Below, piece after piece: positions 43,749 to 52,813 of a stretch of DNA of 64,000 nt (its first letter is position 1; each line of letters starts with the position of its first letter). The DNA is from Photobacterium rosenbergii (GTDB taxonomy: Bacteria > Pseudomonadota > Gammaproteobacteria > Enterobacterales > Vibrionaceae). The stretch lies in contig NZ_PYMB01000001.1 in the NCBI RefSeq assembly GCF_003026455.1, positions 186,001 to 250,000 on the forward strand, written 5' to 3'. The notes below the pieces were generated by a model. That model did no database searches and was not told the DNA's origin. It saw nothing but the letters and a program-made list of their open reading frames with translations. A program made the translations under genes and the position numbers.

Positions 43749-44077
43749 TTTTTCCAGGTGCCCTGTCAAACAGGGCATCACGTTGTTATATAGAACAATT
43801 GTTTACTTGATGAACTGGTGGCCTAGGTATCTTTCTTGAGTTAGGTATCTTGCTTGAGTTTTGAGCAGTGTTCATAATTTTTGAAGTTAGATGACAACTT
43901 TTTGCTTTTCATCTGTTATAGTCCTCGCATCAAGCATAAATTTGCTAATGAAACCTCTAAAAGAAAATCGCGGTATTTGGTGATTTAGGGGAAAAATAAA
44001 AATAATAACTTTTCTTACCAAAATATTGAACGGTGTTTTATATTTGTGGTGAGTTAACTTAACCAGTTGGTGTTAGG
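43749..44077. other. Intergenic region, no gene seen
   Basis: 329 bases with a short hairpin at 43759-43777 (TGCCCTG/CAGGGCA) that may end the His-rich gene's transcript, and an AT-rich stretch that should hold the lipoprotein promoter. No small gene with a ribosome-binding site found. Confidence 0.4.
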
Positions 44078-44758
44078 ATGAAAAATTTTGCGTTAATGGC
44101 AATCTTATCGATGCTTCTGTTCGGGTGTGCTAGCCCAAGTAAAGATGAACCTTCAAAGGTGATCCCGGTGGATTTACAGAAGAGCGAGCTGATTCAGGTA
44201 CTCAGTGAAAAAGCTGCCACACAGGCTCTTAATGTTCAGTTTCTGCTTAAGGATGCTGAGATGACCAACAATGATATGGTTGAATTTAGAGAGCAGCTGA
44301 TTTTAGCGCTAGGGCAGGAACAAATAAACTACAGCTTTATTCCACAATCGGAATTCGAAAACCTTTCTGCAATCGCGAAAGTGAAGCCCAACGGTTGCTA
44401 CGTGAAAGAGAATTATGAGTACTACAGCCCTCAACTACAAAAAGACGTAATTTTTGTTGTAGAGAGCATGCGTGTGTGTGCCAAAGAAGATAATTATGTG
44501 GCACTTGATACCAGCATTGGTGATTTTCAGGTAGATGTGAAATATGGTGATACAGTGATGACTACCTCGCGACATGCATCATATTTTCATAACTATGTGA
44601 AAATCAGTGATCATTCATACTCTTCTCTTTCTGTGGGTAAGCTGACGTTGAATGAAAATCTGTTGTCGTTCGAGACTGAGTCAGGGCTTTCATTTGAAGT
44701 TGATGAGAAAGGTATTGTCACCCGGAGTGATATTGGGTTGATTGGTGTTATTCATTAA
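44078..44758 (+). CDS. Lipoprotein of unknown function
   Basis: A 226-residue lipoprotein. The signal MKNFALMAILSMLLFGC has lipobox LFGC with Cys 17 followed by Ala-Ser, so outer-membrane sorting is expected. The mature part is soluble, mixed alpha/beta, with two Cys (NGCYVKEN about 108 and RVCAKED about 132) that might form a disulfide. I do not recognise a family. It has its own terminator and no operon partner. Confidence 0.68.
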   Translation: MKNFALMAILSMLLFGCASPSKDEPSKVIPVDLQKSELIQVLSEKAATQALNVQFLLKDAEMTNNDMVEFREQLILALGQEQINYSFIPQSEFENLSAIAKVKPNGCYVKENYEYYSPQLQKDVIFVVESMRVCAKEDNYVALDTSIGDFQVDVKYGDTVMTTSRHASYFHNYVKISDHSYSSLSVGKLTLNENLLSFETESGLSFEVDEKGIVTRSDIGLIGVIH

Positions 44759-44781
44759 ATTGAGTAATTCCCCAAATAAAC

Positions 44782-44806
44782 GTAAAGCCCACATCATAGT
44801 GGGCTT
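44782..44806. terminator. Bidirectional terminator
   Basis: AAAGCCCAC and GTGGGCTTT form a hairpin with T-rich flank between the convergent lipoprotein and GntP-type genes. Confidence 0.82.
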
Positions 44807-44838
44807 TATTCGTTTTTGGGGGGCTTAATTATTAGGTA

Positions 44839-46290
44839 TTAAGCTGCAACCTCTTTCGGTGCTTCACCCTGACGTGTTTTCATCCAAACAACGATTGCAC
44901 CAAGTACAGCGAGTGGGATGATTGGATCGATAAGTGTACCGCCTTTACCGAAGAACAAGTTCAGTGTCATGATGATGCTGGCACCAATTGCCCAAGCGAT
45001 AGTTGAAGTCAGACTCCAAATCTTTAGCTGGTCAGAGAGTTCGGTGATACCCAGTGTACGGCTGATGATATGGAAGTAAGAGTCGTTAAGGTGTGAGAAG
45101 CCCACAGGGCCAACAGCACAGGCTAGCGCGACGAAAACAGGGTCAAGACCAAGGGTTTCTACTAGAGGTAGAGTCATTGTTGCAGCGACCATCATTGACG
45201 CTGTTGCAGAACCTTGGATTAGACGCAGCATAGAGGCGATAGCAAGTGGAACAAGTAGCGGTGGGATACCACTGCTTGCAATGACCTCTGCTACCTGAGG
45301 GCCTGCACCAGAAGCTTTAAGTACTGCGCCCATCGCGCCACCACAGCCTGTGACAACAAGGATTAGGCCGGTTGTTGATAGGGCATCGTCCATTGAGCCA
45401 ATCATTTCTTTACGGTCAATTTGTGTTGTTAGGCCGTAAAGCGCCATCAGGACACCGATACCAACTGCAACAACAGGGTTACCGACAAGCTGAAGGAATG
45501 TATGGAAGAAGCTGCTACCTTCACCAATCATAGTGTTTGCAAGGATAAGTGCGATTGGCACTAAGATTGGGCCGAATGATAGGAAGTTGCTTGGTAGATC
45601 TTCGTCTTTGGTCTCTTTTACGTTTTCTAGGTTTGCCCAATCAGCTTCGCTAGTAATCCAATTTTCGCCATTTGGCACGCGGTAGTATTGTTTGCCAACT
45701 TTGCGGATATAAATAAGCGATAGCATCATCATTGGGATAGAGACAGCCAAGCCCCATAGCATGTAGACACCAAGGTCAACACCAAGGATGCCGGATACCG
45801 CTACAGGTCCTGGTGTTGGCGGCACAAGGGCGTGGGTGATAAGAAGACCTAGTGCCAGTGTGACACCCAAGCCAACTGCAGATTTACCCGTGTTGCGCGA
45901 GATAGCACGAACTAGCGAGTGCAGCAGCACATAGGCTGAATCACAGAAAACAGGGATTGCCACTAATACGCCAGTAAAGCCAAGCGCGAGATCTTCACGG
46001 CCTTTACCACAGATTTTAACGAAGGTTTTTGCCATTCGTACCGCAGCTCCCGACTTCTCGAAGCAGGCACCCATGATGACACCAAAAGCGATGATTAGAC
46101 CGATCCCACCTAGTACACCACCAAAGCCAGATTTAATCGCGTTAACCAACTCTGTCGGTGCCATACCAGCAAATAAACCCATGATTAAACATGAGAGCAC
46201 CATTGCCAGTGCGACAGGGATACGGGTCTTGATGATCATGACCATCATTGCGGTGATACCGACAATAATGCCTAGAATTGCTCCATCCAT
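44839..46290 (-). CDS. GntP-family permease, likely for tetronates
   Basis: A 483-residue membrane protein with about twelve to fourteen spans (starts GAILGIIVGITAMMVMIIK). It belongs to the GntP gluconate:H+ symporter family. It lies at the end of the threonate-type operon, matching E. coli ygbN, so L-threonate or D-erythronate is the expected substrate, by context. A 135-base gap with a GCATCTG/CAGATGC hairpin separates it from otnI, which could set its expression level. Confidence 0.85.
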   Translation of the reverse strand: MDGAILGIIVGITAMMVMIIKTRIPVALAMVLSCLIMGLFAGMAPTELVNAIKSGFGGVLGGIGLIIAFGVIMGACFEKSGAAVRMAKTFVKICGKGREDLALGFTGVLVAIPVFCDSAYVLLHSLVRAISRNTGKSAVGLGVTLALGLLITHALVPPTPGPVAVSGILGVDLGVYMLWGLAVSIPMMMLSLIYIRKVGKQYYRVPNGENWITSEADWANLENVKETKDEDLPSNFLSFGPILVPIALILANTMIGEGSSFFHTFLQLVGNPVVAVGIGVLMALYGLTTQIDRKEMIGSMDDALSTTGLILVVTGCGGAMGAVLKASGAGPQVAEVIASSGIPPLLVPLAIASMLRLIQGSATASMMVAATMTLPLVETLGLDPVFVALACAVGPVGFSHLNDSYFHIISRTLGITELSDQLKIWSLTSTIAWAIGASIIMTLNLFFGKGGTLIDPIIPLAVLGAIVVWMKTRQGEAPKEVAA

Positions 46291-46360
46291 TTCTTCATTC
46301 CTTTTAATTGCCTGCTGTGCAGGTTCTATTTCACGTCGTTATATAAATTTCTAAATTTGG

Positions 46361-46380
46361 GCATCTGAGCGAACAGATGC
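46361..46380. terminator. Intercistronic hairpin between otnI and the permease gene
   Basis: GCATCTG-AGCGAA-CAGATGC: seven-base stem with six-base loop and no T-run. More likely an RNA-stability or processing element than a terminator. Confidence 0.4.
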
Positions 46381-46425
46381 CGCAAGTTGTGTTAATGATT
46401 TTTAATTACAAACCGGACTTATGTT

Positions 46426-47208
46426 TTACTTTTCGAGGTATGGTTTCACCCAACCCAGTCCGTCGAGTGTGTTTGTTTTCGGGTTGTATTCGCAGCCAAT
46501 CCAGCCGCTGTATCCTGATTCATCCAGCACATTAAATAGGTGAGGGTAGTTCAACTCACCTTCACTTGGCTCGTGTCGTTCAGGCACCGAAGCAATCTGG
46601 ATATGGCCGGTGTAGTTAGCCAAATCGCGGATAAGTACAGATAAGTCACCATCCATAATTTGGGCGTGGTAGAGGTCTAGCTGCAGCTTCACATTCGGGC
46701 GATCAACCTGCTTAATAAGTTCAACCGCCTCGCGCTGGCGAGAAACGAAGTACCCAGGCACATCACGGTTGTTCAATGGCTCAATCATTAGTTCAATGCC
46801 GTGTTCAGCAAACACATCAGAGGCAAAACGAATGTTGCTAATGAAGGTGTCAACATGTTGTTGGTAGCTAAAGGCGTTATCGACAATACCTGACATAGCG
46901 TGAACTTTTTTACAGCCTAGAGTGAGAGCGTAGTTCAATGCTGTGTCGACACTGGCGCGGAACTCATCTTCACGACCTGGGATTGCGGCAAAGCCACGCT
47001 CGCCAGCATCCCAATCACCCGGAGGCATATTGAATAATGCTTGTTCGAAGCCATATTTCTCTAGTTCACTCGCAAGCACTTCAGCATCAAAGGCATATGG
47101 GAAAAGGTATTCCACGGCCTTAAAACCGGCTTGGTGTGCTTGCTCAAAGCGCTCTAAAAAAGGTACTTCGGTAAATAGCATCGTAAGGTTAGCTGCGAAC
47201 TTAGCCAT
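46426..47208 (-). CDS. otnI: 2-oxo-tetronate isomerase
   Basis: A 260-residue TIM-barrel isomerase of the hydroxypyruvate-isomerase family. Metal-ligand regions EPLNNRDVPGYF (about 143), QLDLYHAQIMDGD (about 176) and GCEYNPK (about 240) are typical. In the pathway defined for E. coli and others, OtnI converts 2-oxo-tetronate to 3-oxo-tetronate. Its start overlaps the otnC stop (TAATG), so the genes are translationally coupled. Confidence 0.87.
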   Translation of the reverse strand: MAKFAANLTMLFTEVPFLERFEQAHQAGFKAVEYLFPYAFDAEVLASELEKYGFEQALFNMPPGDWDAGERGFAAIPGREDEFRASVDTALNYALTLGCKKVHAMSGIVDNAFSYQQHVDTFISNIRFASDVFAEHGIELMIEPLNNRDVPGYFVSRQREAVELIKQVDRPNVKLQLDLYHAQIMDGDLSVLIRDLANYTGHIQIASVPERHEPSEGELNYPHLFNVLDESGYSGWIGCEYNPKTNTLDGLGWVKPYLEK

Positions 47209-47840
47209 TATTTGCCTCTCCCTTGTAGGTCTGTGATTTCTTCTTCGCTAAGGTATCGGATTGATTTGCCATCCAGCATCAATGCCAGTTTTGCGGTTTC
47301 TTCCAATTCTTCGGCATTGTCGACGGCATCGATGAGGTCGCTACCTGTAACAACCGGACCGTGGTTAGCCAGTAAGAAGGCACGGTAATCTGCCGCGCGT
47401 TTAGCGAGCTCTTCAGCGATGCGAGGATCCCCTGGTCGTAGGTAAGGGATCACCGGTAGCTTACCGATACGCATAACAAAATATGGTGTGAATGGCTTAA
47501 TGGCATTGTCGGTATCCAACCCTTCTAAGCACGACAGTGCTGTTAGATAGGTCGAGTGCAAATGAACAATGGCATTGCATTCATTGTTGTTCCGGTAAAT
47601 AGCTAAGTGGAACGCGACTTCTTTCGACGGGCGGTCACCTGAGATATGGTTGCCGTCAATATCCACTACCGATAAACGTTCCGCATCCAAACGGCCAAAA
47701 GAAGAGCCTGTTGGTGTGGCAAGAAAGTGCCCGTTAGGCAGTTTGAGAGAAAGGTTACCCGCGCCGCCGGTAGCGTAACCTCGCTCGAACATCGAGCGAG
47801 CAAGCGTTACCATTTGCTCCCTGAGTTGTTGTTCAGTCAT
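47208..47840 (-). CDS. otnC: 3-oxo-tetronate 4-phosphate decarboxylase (class II aldolase family)
   Basis: A 210-residue class II aldolase-fold enzyme. Zinc ligand motif HLHSTYLTALS lies near residue 94 and a further His in LANHGPVV near 155; GGAGNLSLKL marks the phosphate-binding start. OtnC decarboxylates 3-oxo-tetronate 4-phosphate to dihydroxyacetone phosphate and CO2. I start at 47840, which overlaps the otnK stop by eight bases and has AAGGG upstream; the frame is open further up but inside otnK. Confidence 0.9.
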   Translation of the reverse strand: MTEQQLREQMVTLARSMFERGYATGGAGNLSLKLPNGHFLATPTGSSFGRLDAERLSVVDIDGNHISGDRPSKEVAFHLAIYRNNNECNAIVHLHSTYLTALSCLEGLDTDNAIKPFTPYFVMRIGKLPVIPYLRPGDPRIAEELAKRAADYRAFLLANHGPVVTGSDLIDAVDNAEELEETAKLALMLDGKSIRYLSEEEITDLQGRGK

Positions 47841-49092
47841 GGTAGAACCCTTGTGCCGTTTCAAAGAAGTTGACGTCACCAAAGTTGCCTGATTTGAGAG
47901 CCAGTGACAGGTTGCTGTCTATTGCTTTTACCCAAGGCACACCCGGTGCAATCTGAGGGCCGATATGGAAACCTTTAACACCAAGGCTTTGGGTTACAAC
48001 ACCGGAGGTTTCACCGCCTGCGACAATGAAGTTCTGCACGCCATTTTCTTTTAGCTGGTGGGCTAGTTGGCTGAAGAACTGTTCAACCGCATGGCTAGAC
48101 GCCTGAGCGCCATATTGAGCCTGGATAGCTTTTAGTACTTCCGGCTCTGCGGTGGCATAAACCATAGGCGCGAAGTCAGCATCAAGGTTTTCAAGCACCC
48201 ACTTGAAGACGGACTCACAGTAATCTTGCTGCTCAAGGCACGCTTTAACATCCAACGCTAGGTGTGGCGCTTTTTGTGCGTAAGTGGAAACTTGCTGGTT
48301 GGTCATGACTGAACATGAACCTGATAGAACCACGGTGTTGGCTGGCTGAGGTTTACCGGCTTCTTTTGCCGATGACTGGTCGCTTAAATGTTCGGTCCAG
48401 TTTTTGGCAATACCTGACGCAAGACCAGAGCCGCCTGTTACCAGCTTGAGTGATTTAGCTGCTTCACCCAGTGTTTCAAGGTGGGATTGGTTGAAGGCAT
48501 CAGCAACCGCATAGCGCTGGCCTTCTTGGGCAATGGCCAAGAAGCGTTCTGTAACAGCCTGCGCCCCTTGCTCGATGGTTTGGTAATTAACCAGGCCTGT
48601 TGTTCCTGTCGATTGTGCATCCATCAAACGTACAAGGCTTGAATCTGTCATCGGGGTAACTGGGTGGTTACGCATACCCGAGTCAGACAGTAATTCACCC
48701 AAGACAAACAAGTGGCCATTGAATACAGTACGTCCGTTGACCGGTAGTGCAGGGCAAACGATAGTGAATTCTTCATTTAGGGCTTCGAGTAAGGCATCGG
48801 TGACAGGGCCGATATTGCCTTCGCGAGTACTGTCGAATGTCGAGCAGTATTTAAAGTAGAACTGTTGGCAGCCTTGCTGCTGTAGCCAGTTAAGGGCTTC
48901 AACCGAGGATTCGATAGCCTCATCAACAGGGCAAGAACGTGATTTAAGGCTGATGACGACCGCATCGGCGTCAATATCTAGCTTGGTTTCTGGGACACCA
49001 TTGAGTTGAATGGTGCGCATGCCATTTTCAACAAGAAAACCTGCAATGTCTGTTGCGCCGGTAAAATCGTCAGCAATAACTCCTAGTAGCAT
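47833..49092 (-). CDS. otnK: 3-oxo-tetronate 4-kinase
   Basis: A 419-residue four-carbon acid sugar kinase (DUF1537 type). The substrate-binding start VIADDFTGATDIAGFL and the C-terminal nucleotide-binding VAGGETSGVVTQSLG are both present. It phosphorylates 3-oxo-tetronate, the product of LtnD, at C4. The order ltnD-otnK-otnC-otnI-permease matches E. coli ygbJKLMN. It starts two bases after the ltnD stop. Confidence 0.9.
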   Translation of the reverse strand: MLLGVIADDFTGATDIAGFLVENGMRTIQLNGVPETKLDIDADAVVISLKSRSCPVDEAIESSVEALNWLQQQGCQQFYFKYCSTFDSTREGNIGPVTDALLEALNEEFTIVCPALPVNGRTVFNGHLFVLGELLSDSGMRNHPVTPMTDSSLVRLMDAQSTGTTGLVNYQTIEQGAQAVTERFLAIAQEGQRYAVADAFNQSHLETLGEAAKSLKLVTGGSGLASGIAKNWTEHLSDQSSAKEAGKPQPANTVVLSGSCSVMTNQQVSTYAQKAPHLALDVKACLEQQDYCESVFKWVLENLDADFAPMVYATAEPEVLKAIQAQYGAQASSHAVEQFFSQLAHQLKENGVQNFIVAGGETSGVVTQSLGVKGFHIGPQIAPGVPWVKAIDSNLSLALKSGNFGDVNFFETAQGFYHD

Positions 49093-49094
49093 GA

Positions 49095-50000
49095 TTATTG
49101 CTCCTTCTTAGGCAGGTCGATGCCATCGAAAATCTTAATGACAGCACTGTCGTCTTCCTGACCAAAACCAGCATTACTCGCGCTGGTGAACATGTTTAGT
49201 GCTGTAGAGGCGAGAGGAAGTGGGAATTTCAGATCTTTGGCAGTATCAGAAACAAGGTTGAGGTCTTTAACAAAAATGTCGACCATTGATGTCGGTGTGT
49301 AGTCGCCATCCACGACGTGTTTCATTCGGTTTTCGAACATCCATGAATTGCCCGCAGCGTTGGTTACCACGTCGTACATTAAATCCAGAGGGATATTGGC
49401 TCGGGCGGCAAGGGCCATGGCTTCGGCACCTGCAGCAATGTGAACACCTGCAAGCAGTTGGTGGATAATTTTGACTGTGGCACCCATACCGATCTCAGTG
49501 CCAATGTTGTAAACCTTACCTGCTGTTGCATCGAGTACAGGCTTAAGCTTATTAAAGGCTTCTTCAGAGCCTGATGCCATAATGGTCATTTCGCCAATAT
49601 TGGCTTTAGCTGCTCCGCCTGAAACTGGCGCATCAAGCATAATTAATTGATGCTCAATGAGACCGGCCTCAATCGCTTTGGCATCTTCTGCTGAAATAGT
49701 TGCAGAAACCATAACCGCCGTTCCTGGTTTTAGTTGGGCGGCAAGTTGATTATCAAAAAGGACGGCTTTAGCTTGGCGGGCATTCACAACCAGTAGTAAG
49801 ACTGCATCGAGTACGTTGGCGAAGTCAGCGCAGTTATGTGAGATGCCTTTAGCACCGGCTTGTTCAAGCTCCTTGAGTGCGTTGGTGCTCAAATCGACGC
49901 CATAAGTATCAAGGCCTGCACGAATACAAGATTTAGCGGCCCCCATACCCATCGAACCCAGACCAATTACGGCAACTGATTGTAATTGTTGACTTTCCAT
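49095..50000 (-). CDS. ltnD: L-threonate dehydrogenase
   Basis: A 301-residue beta-hydroxyacid dehydrogenase. The Rossmann motif is VIGLGSMGMGAA (about 10-21). The substrate loop is DAPVSGGAAKANIGEM (about 121), and the catalytic Lys is in GATVKIIHQLL (about 170). It oxidises L-threonate to 2-oxo-tetronate with NAD+. GGAGAGG just before ATG 50000 supports this start over 50012. First gene of the operon; divergent from the DeoR regulator. Confidence 0.9.
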   Translation of the reverse strand: MESQQLQSVAVIGLGSMGMGAAKSCIRAGLDTYGVDLSTNALKELEQAGAKGISHNCADFANVLDAVLLLVVNARQAKAVLFDNQLAAQLKPGTAVMVSATISAEDAKAIEAGLIEHQLIMLDAPVSGGAAKANIGEMTIMASGSEEAFNKLKPVLDATAGKVYNIGTEIGMGATVKIIHQLLAGVHIAAGAEAMALAARANIPLDLMYDVVTNAAGNSWMFENRMKHVVDGDYTPTSMVDIFVKDLNLVSDTAKDLKFPLPLASTALNMFTSASNAGFGQEDDSAVIKIFDGIDLPKKEQ

Positions 50001-50083
50001 TTGCCTCTCCATGTTAACTTTTGTGAATTTGTGTTCTTGTTTGTGATTCTATGTTGCTTTTATGAAAAGGAGAAGGCGTGACT

Positions 50084-50122
50084 TCACACTTTTTAACAGT
50101 GATGGTGATAAAATGTGTGAAA
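50084..50122. promoter_or_regulatory. Candidate operator: inverted TTCACAC/GTGTGAA
   Basis: TTCACAC (50084-50090) and GTGTGAA (50116-50122) form an inverted pair 25 bases apart between ltnD and the DeoR gene. Another TGTGAA lies at 50130. Similar to sites used by DeoR-type regulators, by inference. Confidence 0.45.
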
Positions 50123-50232
50123 ATCTGATGTGAATCTGTTGGGCTCTTCTAAAGATAAGCGGGTTATTCTGGCTAATGATTTGAAATTATGGAGAATTAT
50201 CAAATTTTGCCTTATCAAATGCTCACATATAT

Positions 50233-50244
50233 TCACAGGTGTGA
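50233..50244. promoter_or_regulatory. Palindrome TCACA-GG-TGTGA before the DeoR gene
   Basis: TCACAGGTGTGA is an almost perfect 12-base palindrome 51 bases before the DeoR start and shares TCACA/TGTGA half-sites with the pair near ltnD. Likely autoregulatory operator. Confidence 0.45.
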
Positions 50245-50294
50245 CTATGTGGTGTTAAGATATGTGCAAGATAACCATATATAGAAGAACCATT

Positions 50295-51053
50295 ATGATT
50301 CCGGCAGAACGACAACGAACGATCCTGACTTTGTTGGGTAACCAGGAAGTCATCAGCATTAGTGAATTGACTCACCAACTTGACGTTTCACATATGACTA
50401 TTCGGCGTGATATTGCCAAGCTAGAGTCTGATGGGCGTGTTATGTCGGTATCGGGTGGGGTGCAACTTACTGAGACAATCCATACCGAGCATTCACATGA
50501 TGTGAAAATTAACCAGCATCGTAATGAAAAGGCTGATATTGGCTTCTATGCTGCGCAACTGATTAAACCGAATATGACAGTTTATCTCGATGCGGGTACA
50601 ACGACGTTGGAAATTGCCCATCAACTTAACCATAGGGATGATCTTTTAGTGATCACGAATGACTTCGCCATAGCTTGTTATTTGATGAACCATTCTGAGT
50701 GCAGCATTTATCATACGGGTGGAAAGGTTGATAAGGGAAACCAGTCTTGTGTCGGTCAACAAGCAACGCATATCTTGCGGGAAATGAATATCGACTTGGC
50801 TTTCGTTTCAACCTCCTCTTGGAATCAGCGCGGGATCTCAACGCCAAGTGAAGAAAAGGTATTAGTGAAGAAGGCGATTATTGCCTCATCGCAACAAAAC
50901 TATCTCGTCAGCGACTCGTCAAAATATGGCAAGGTAGCAACGTTTCATGCTGTGGATATAGAGTGCTTTGATAAAGTGATCACTGACAGTGAGTTTCCGG
51001 CTAGCTGTATTGATGACTTTAATGAGCGCGGTATTTTGGTGGACGTTGTCTAA
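50295..51053 (+). CDS. DeoR-family repressor of the tetronate operon
   Basis: A 252-residue DeoR regulator. Helix-turn-helix at residues 5-58 (RQRTILTLLGNQEVISISEL, VSHMTIRRDIAKLE). The C-terminal sugar-phosphate-sensing domain has YLDAGTTTLEIA and SCVGQQA. I start at 50295 (MIPAERQ), the family's usual beginning; 50262 would add eleven residues. Divergent from ltnD, like E. coli ygbI. Probably represses the operon until a phosphorylated intermediate is present. Confidence 0.88.
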   Translation: MIPAERQRTILTLLGNQEVISISELTHQLDVSHMTIRRDIAKLESDGRVMSVSGGVQLTETIHTEHSHDVKINQHRNEKADIGFYAAQLIKPNMTVYLDAGTTTLEIAHQLNHRDDLLVITNDFAIACYLMNHSECSIYHTGGKVDKGNQSCVGQQATHILREMNIDLAFVSTSSWNQRGISTPSEEKVLVKKAIIASSQQNYLVSDSSKYGKVATFHAVDIECFDKVITDSEFPASCIDDFNERGILVDVV

Positions 51054-51312
51054 TTTGTAAGTTCACTATAGCGGCTTTAGTGTCTCTGCTTGTCGGCAAT
51101 AGCTCTTAAGATTGTTAGACAAGGATCATAAATCGAACTTAAGTCGCTAACCTAGATAGTTTCTTTTCTATACTGTAACTAAGTGACGTCTTGTCATTTT
51201 CTACCAGTACCTTTTCTAATAACCGTTTTTCTCACCCTTCCCAATAACTGATTATCCGTTTTTTAACCTTATCGATGCTTAGGCATCTGTTTTCGATTAT
51301 TAGGGGGATATT

Positions 51313-52035
51313 ATGCTTGATTTGGCAAATAGCAGCGTGTTGAAGAGTAAGCAGGCGAAAGCGACCACAGCTTCCAATATCATCAAAAACGTGGTTTTGG
51401 TCGACTTCATTGAGTTGTATTCACCCGCTGAGATCGAGTTGTTGCAGCAAGCGCAGCAACTCATTGACAATGGTAAAGCCCGTGTACAATCCCTGAAAGA
51501 AATACGTAAGCATGAAGAAACGCAAAGAGAGCATGCCGAAGCTGTGCTTCATGAAAAAGCATACAACACGGCGTTGTCTTCCCTTGAAGAGTTATCTTTG
51601 TCAGAGCTGTATTTTATGAGTGCTTGCTTTTCGTATTCGTCATCTTCGATTGTTGAGCTGATTCAGGATTATGATCACCAACATTACCTGGCATCAGTTC
51701 AGCGATGGTTAGATATTGGCAGTGAAGAAGAGGTACATTTCGAACAATCGCCGGAGGAGGTTCGTGAAGAATGGCAATGTGGTATTGCAAAAGCTGCAGT
51801 CGAAATGATCAGTTGGCCATGCTTGAAGTACCATCGCGATTATCAAGAATCCAAGGTGCTGTACGTTGAACCTAAGGGGCTTGGGGATGACTTTCCTCAA
51901 TCGACTTTTGCAACGGTTATTGAAAATAACCAGTCAAATTTAACAGAAGATTGTTTAACCGTCATACAGATGCTCGCTGCGTATGAAAACAATGCAGCGA
52001 ACGTTAGGAAGATACTTTCTCAATTAGGCCAGTAG
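51313..52035 (+). CDS. Uncharacterised soluble protein
   Basis: A 240-residue protein I do not recognise. Residues 35-100 are strongly helical and charged (AEIELLQQAQQLIDNGKARV, LKEIRKHEETQREHAEAVLH) and may form a coiled coil. The rest is acidic with a WQCGIAKAAVEMISWPCLKYH stretch holding two Cys. No signal peptide or membrane span. GGGGG lies nine bases upstream of ATG. Shares a terminator with the convergent SPOUT gene. Confidence 0.6.
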   Translation: MLDLANSSVLKSKQAKATTASNIIKNVVLVDFIELYSPAEIELLQQAQQLIDNGKARVQSLKEIRKHEETQREHAEAVLHEKAYNTALSSLEELSLSELYFMSACFSYSSSSIVELIQDYDHQHYLASVQRWLDIGSEEEVHFEQSPEEVREEWQCGIAKAAVEMISWPCLKYHRDYQESKVLYVEPKGLGDDFPQSTFATVIENNQSNLTEDCLTVIQMLAAYENNAANVRKILSQLGQ

Positions 52036-52045
52036 TCTGGCCTTA
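52025..52045. terminator. Bidirectional terminator
   Basis: TAGGCCA and TGGCCTTA form a hairpin followed by TTTTTTA; it lies at the ends of two convergent genes. Confidence 0.8.
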
Positions 52046-52564
52046 TTTTTTATTCGCTTTTTTCACTACGAGGTTGTTACGGTTATCCCGGCTCTGTCGG
52101 ATAAGCTCATCCCCCATAATCACATTTTCTGCTTTCGCTAACCGGTCATAGAGTAATACGTTTACCGTTGCGGCTAGGTTCATACAACCGACGGTAGGTA
52201 CGTAAACAACAGCATCGGCCTGATCAACAACCTCTTGGGCAATTGTGCCGTCCTCGGGGCCAAAGACATACAAAGCATTTTCAGGGTGCTCAAAAGCCGG
52301 CAGAGCAGTAGCTCCTTCTGCAAGTTCGACACAAACAATCTTGGTATCGGCAGATAAATCATCCAGTAGCGATTCTACGTTCGTCAGTGGGATCTTATCT
52401 GTAATGTCTTTAGTGTCGGTATGGAACTTAGCCGCATATCCGTAGCGGTTGCCCGTATACTTAACAGAATCGACACGATAGCAGCCCGCTGCACGCATTA
52501 CCGCCCCAACATTAGTAGGGCTTTTAGGGTTGCTTAGTCCAATACTGACTCGGTTGTTTTTCAT
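52043..52564 (-). CDS. SPOUT (TrmH/SpoU) RNA methyltransferase
   Basis: A 173-residue methyltransferase. The three SPOUT motifs are visible: NVGAVMRAAGC (about 18-28), YVFGPEDGTI (about 93) and YVPTVGCMNLAATVNVLLYD (about 115), which together form the trefoil knot and SAM site. It methylates a tRNA or rRNA nucleotide; which one cannot be read. It lacks an added RNA-binding domain, like short TrmL-type enzymes. Confidence 0.85.
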   Translation of the reverse strand: MKNNRVSIGLSNPKSPTNVGAVMRAAGCYRVDSVKYTGNRYGYAAKFHTDTKDITDKIPLTNVESLLDDLSADTKIVCVELAEGATALPAFEHPENALYVFGPEDGTIAQEVVDQADAVVYVPTVGCMNLAATVNVLLYDRLAKAENVIMGDELIRQSRDNRNNLVVKKANKK

Positions 52565-52813
52565 TGATGATGTCCGCAGAGCTTGTTACAAGCGCGGCAT
52601 ATTAACAGAGAGAAAATGTAAGTGATAGGCGGATAGGCTATGTGCGAGGCTGTAATTGTATAAAAACCTTGTCTTAGTGTGGTTTTTGTTCATAAATACA
52701 GCAAACGATACCTATTGGGCTGGTTCGGCAGCAGTAAACGTAGTCTAAGTCACTAAATCATAATAATTTACTGTCTACACTGGATGTAACTGATTGTTTA
52801 TGGAGGGAGCCAT

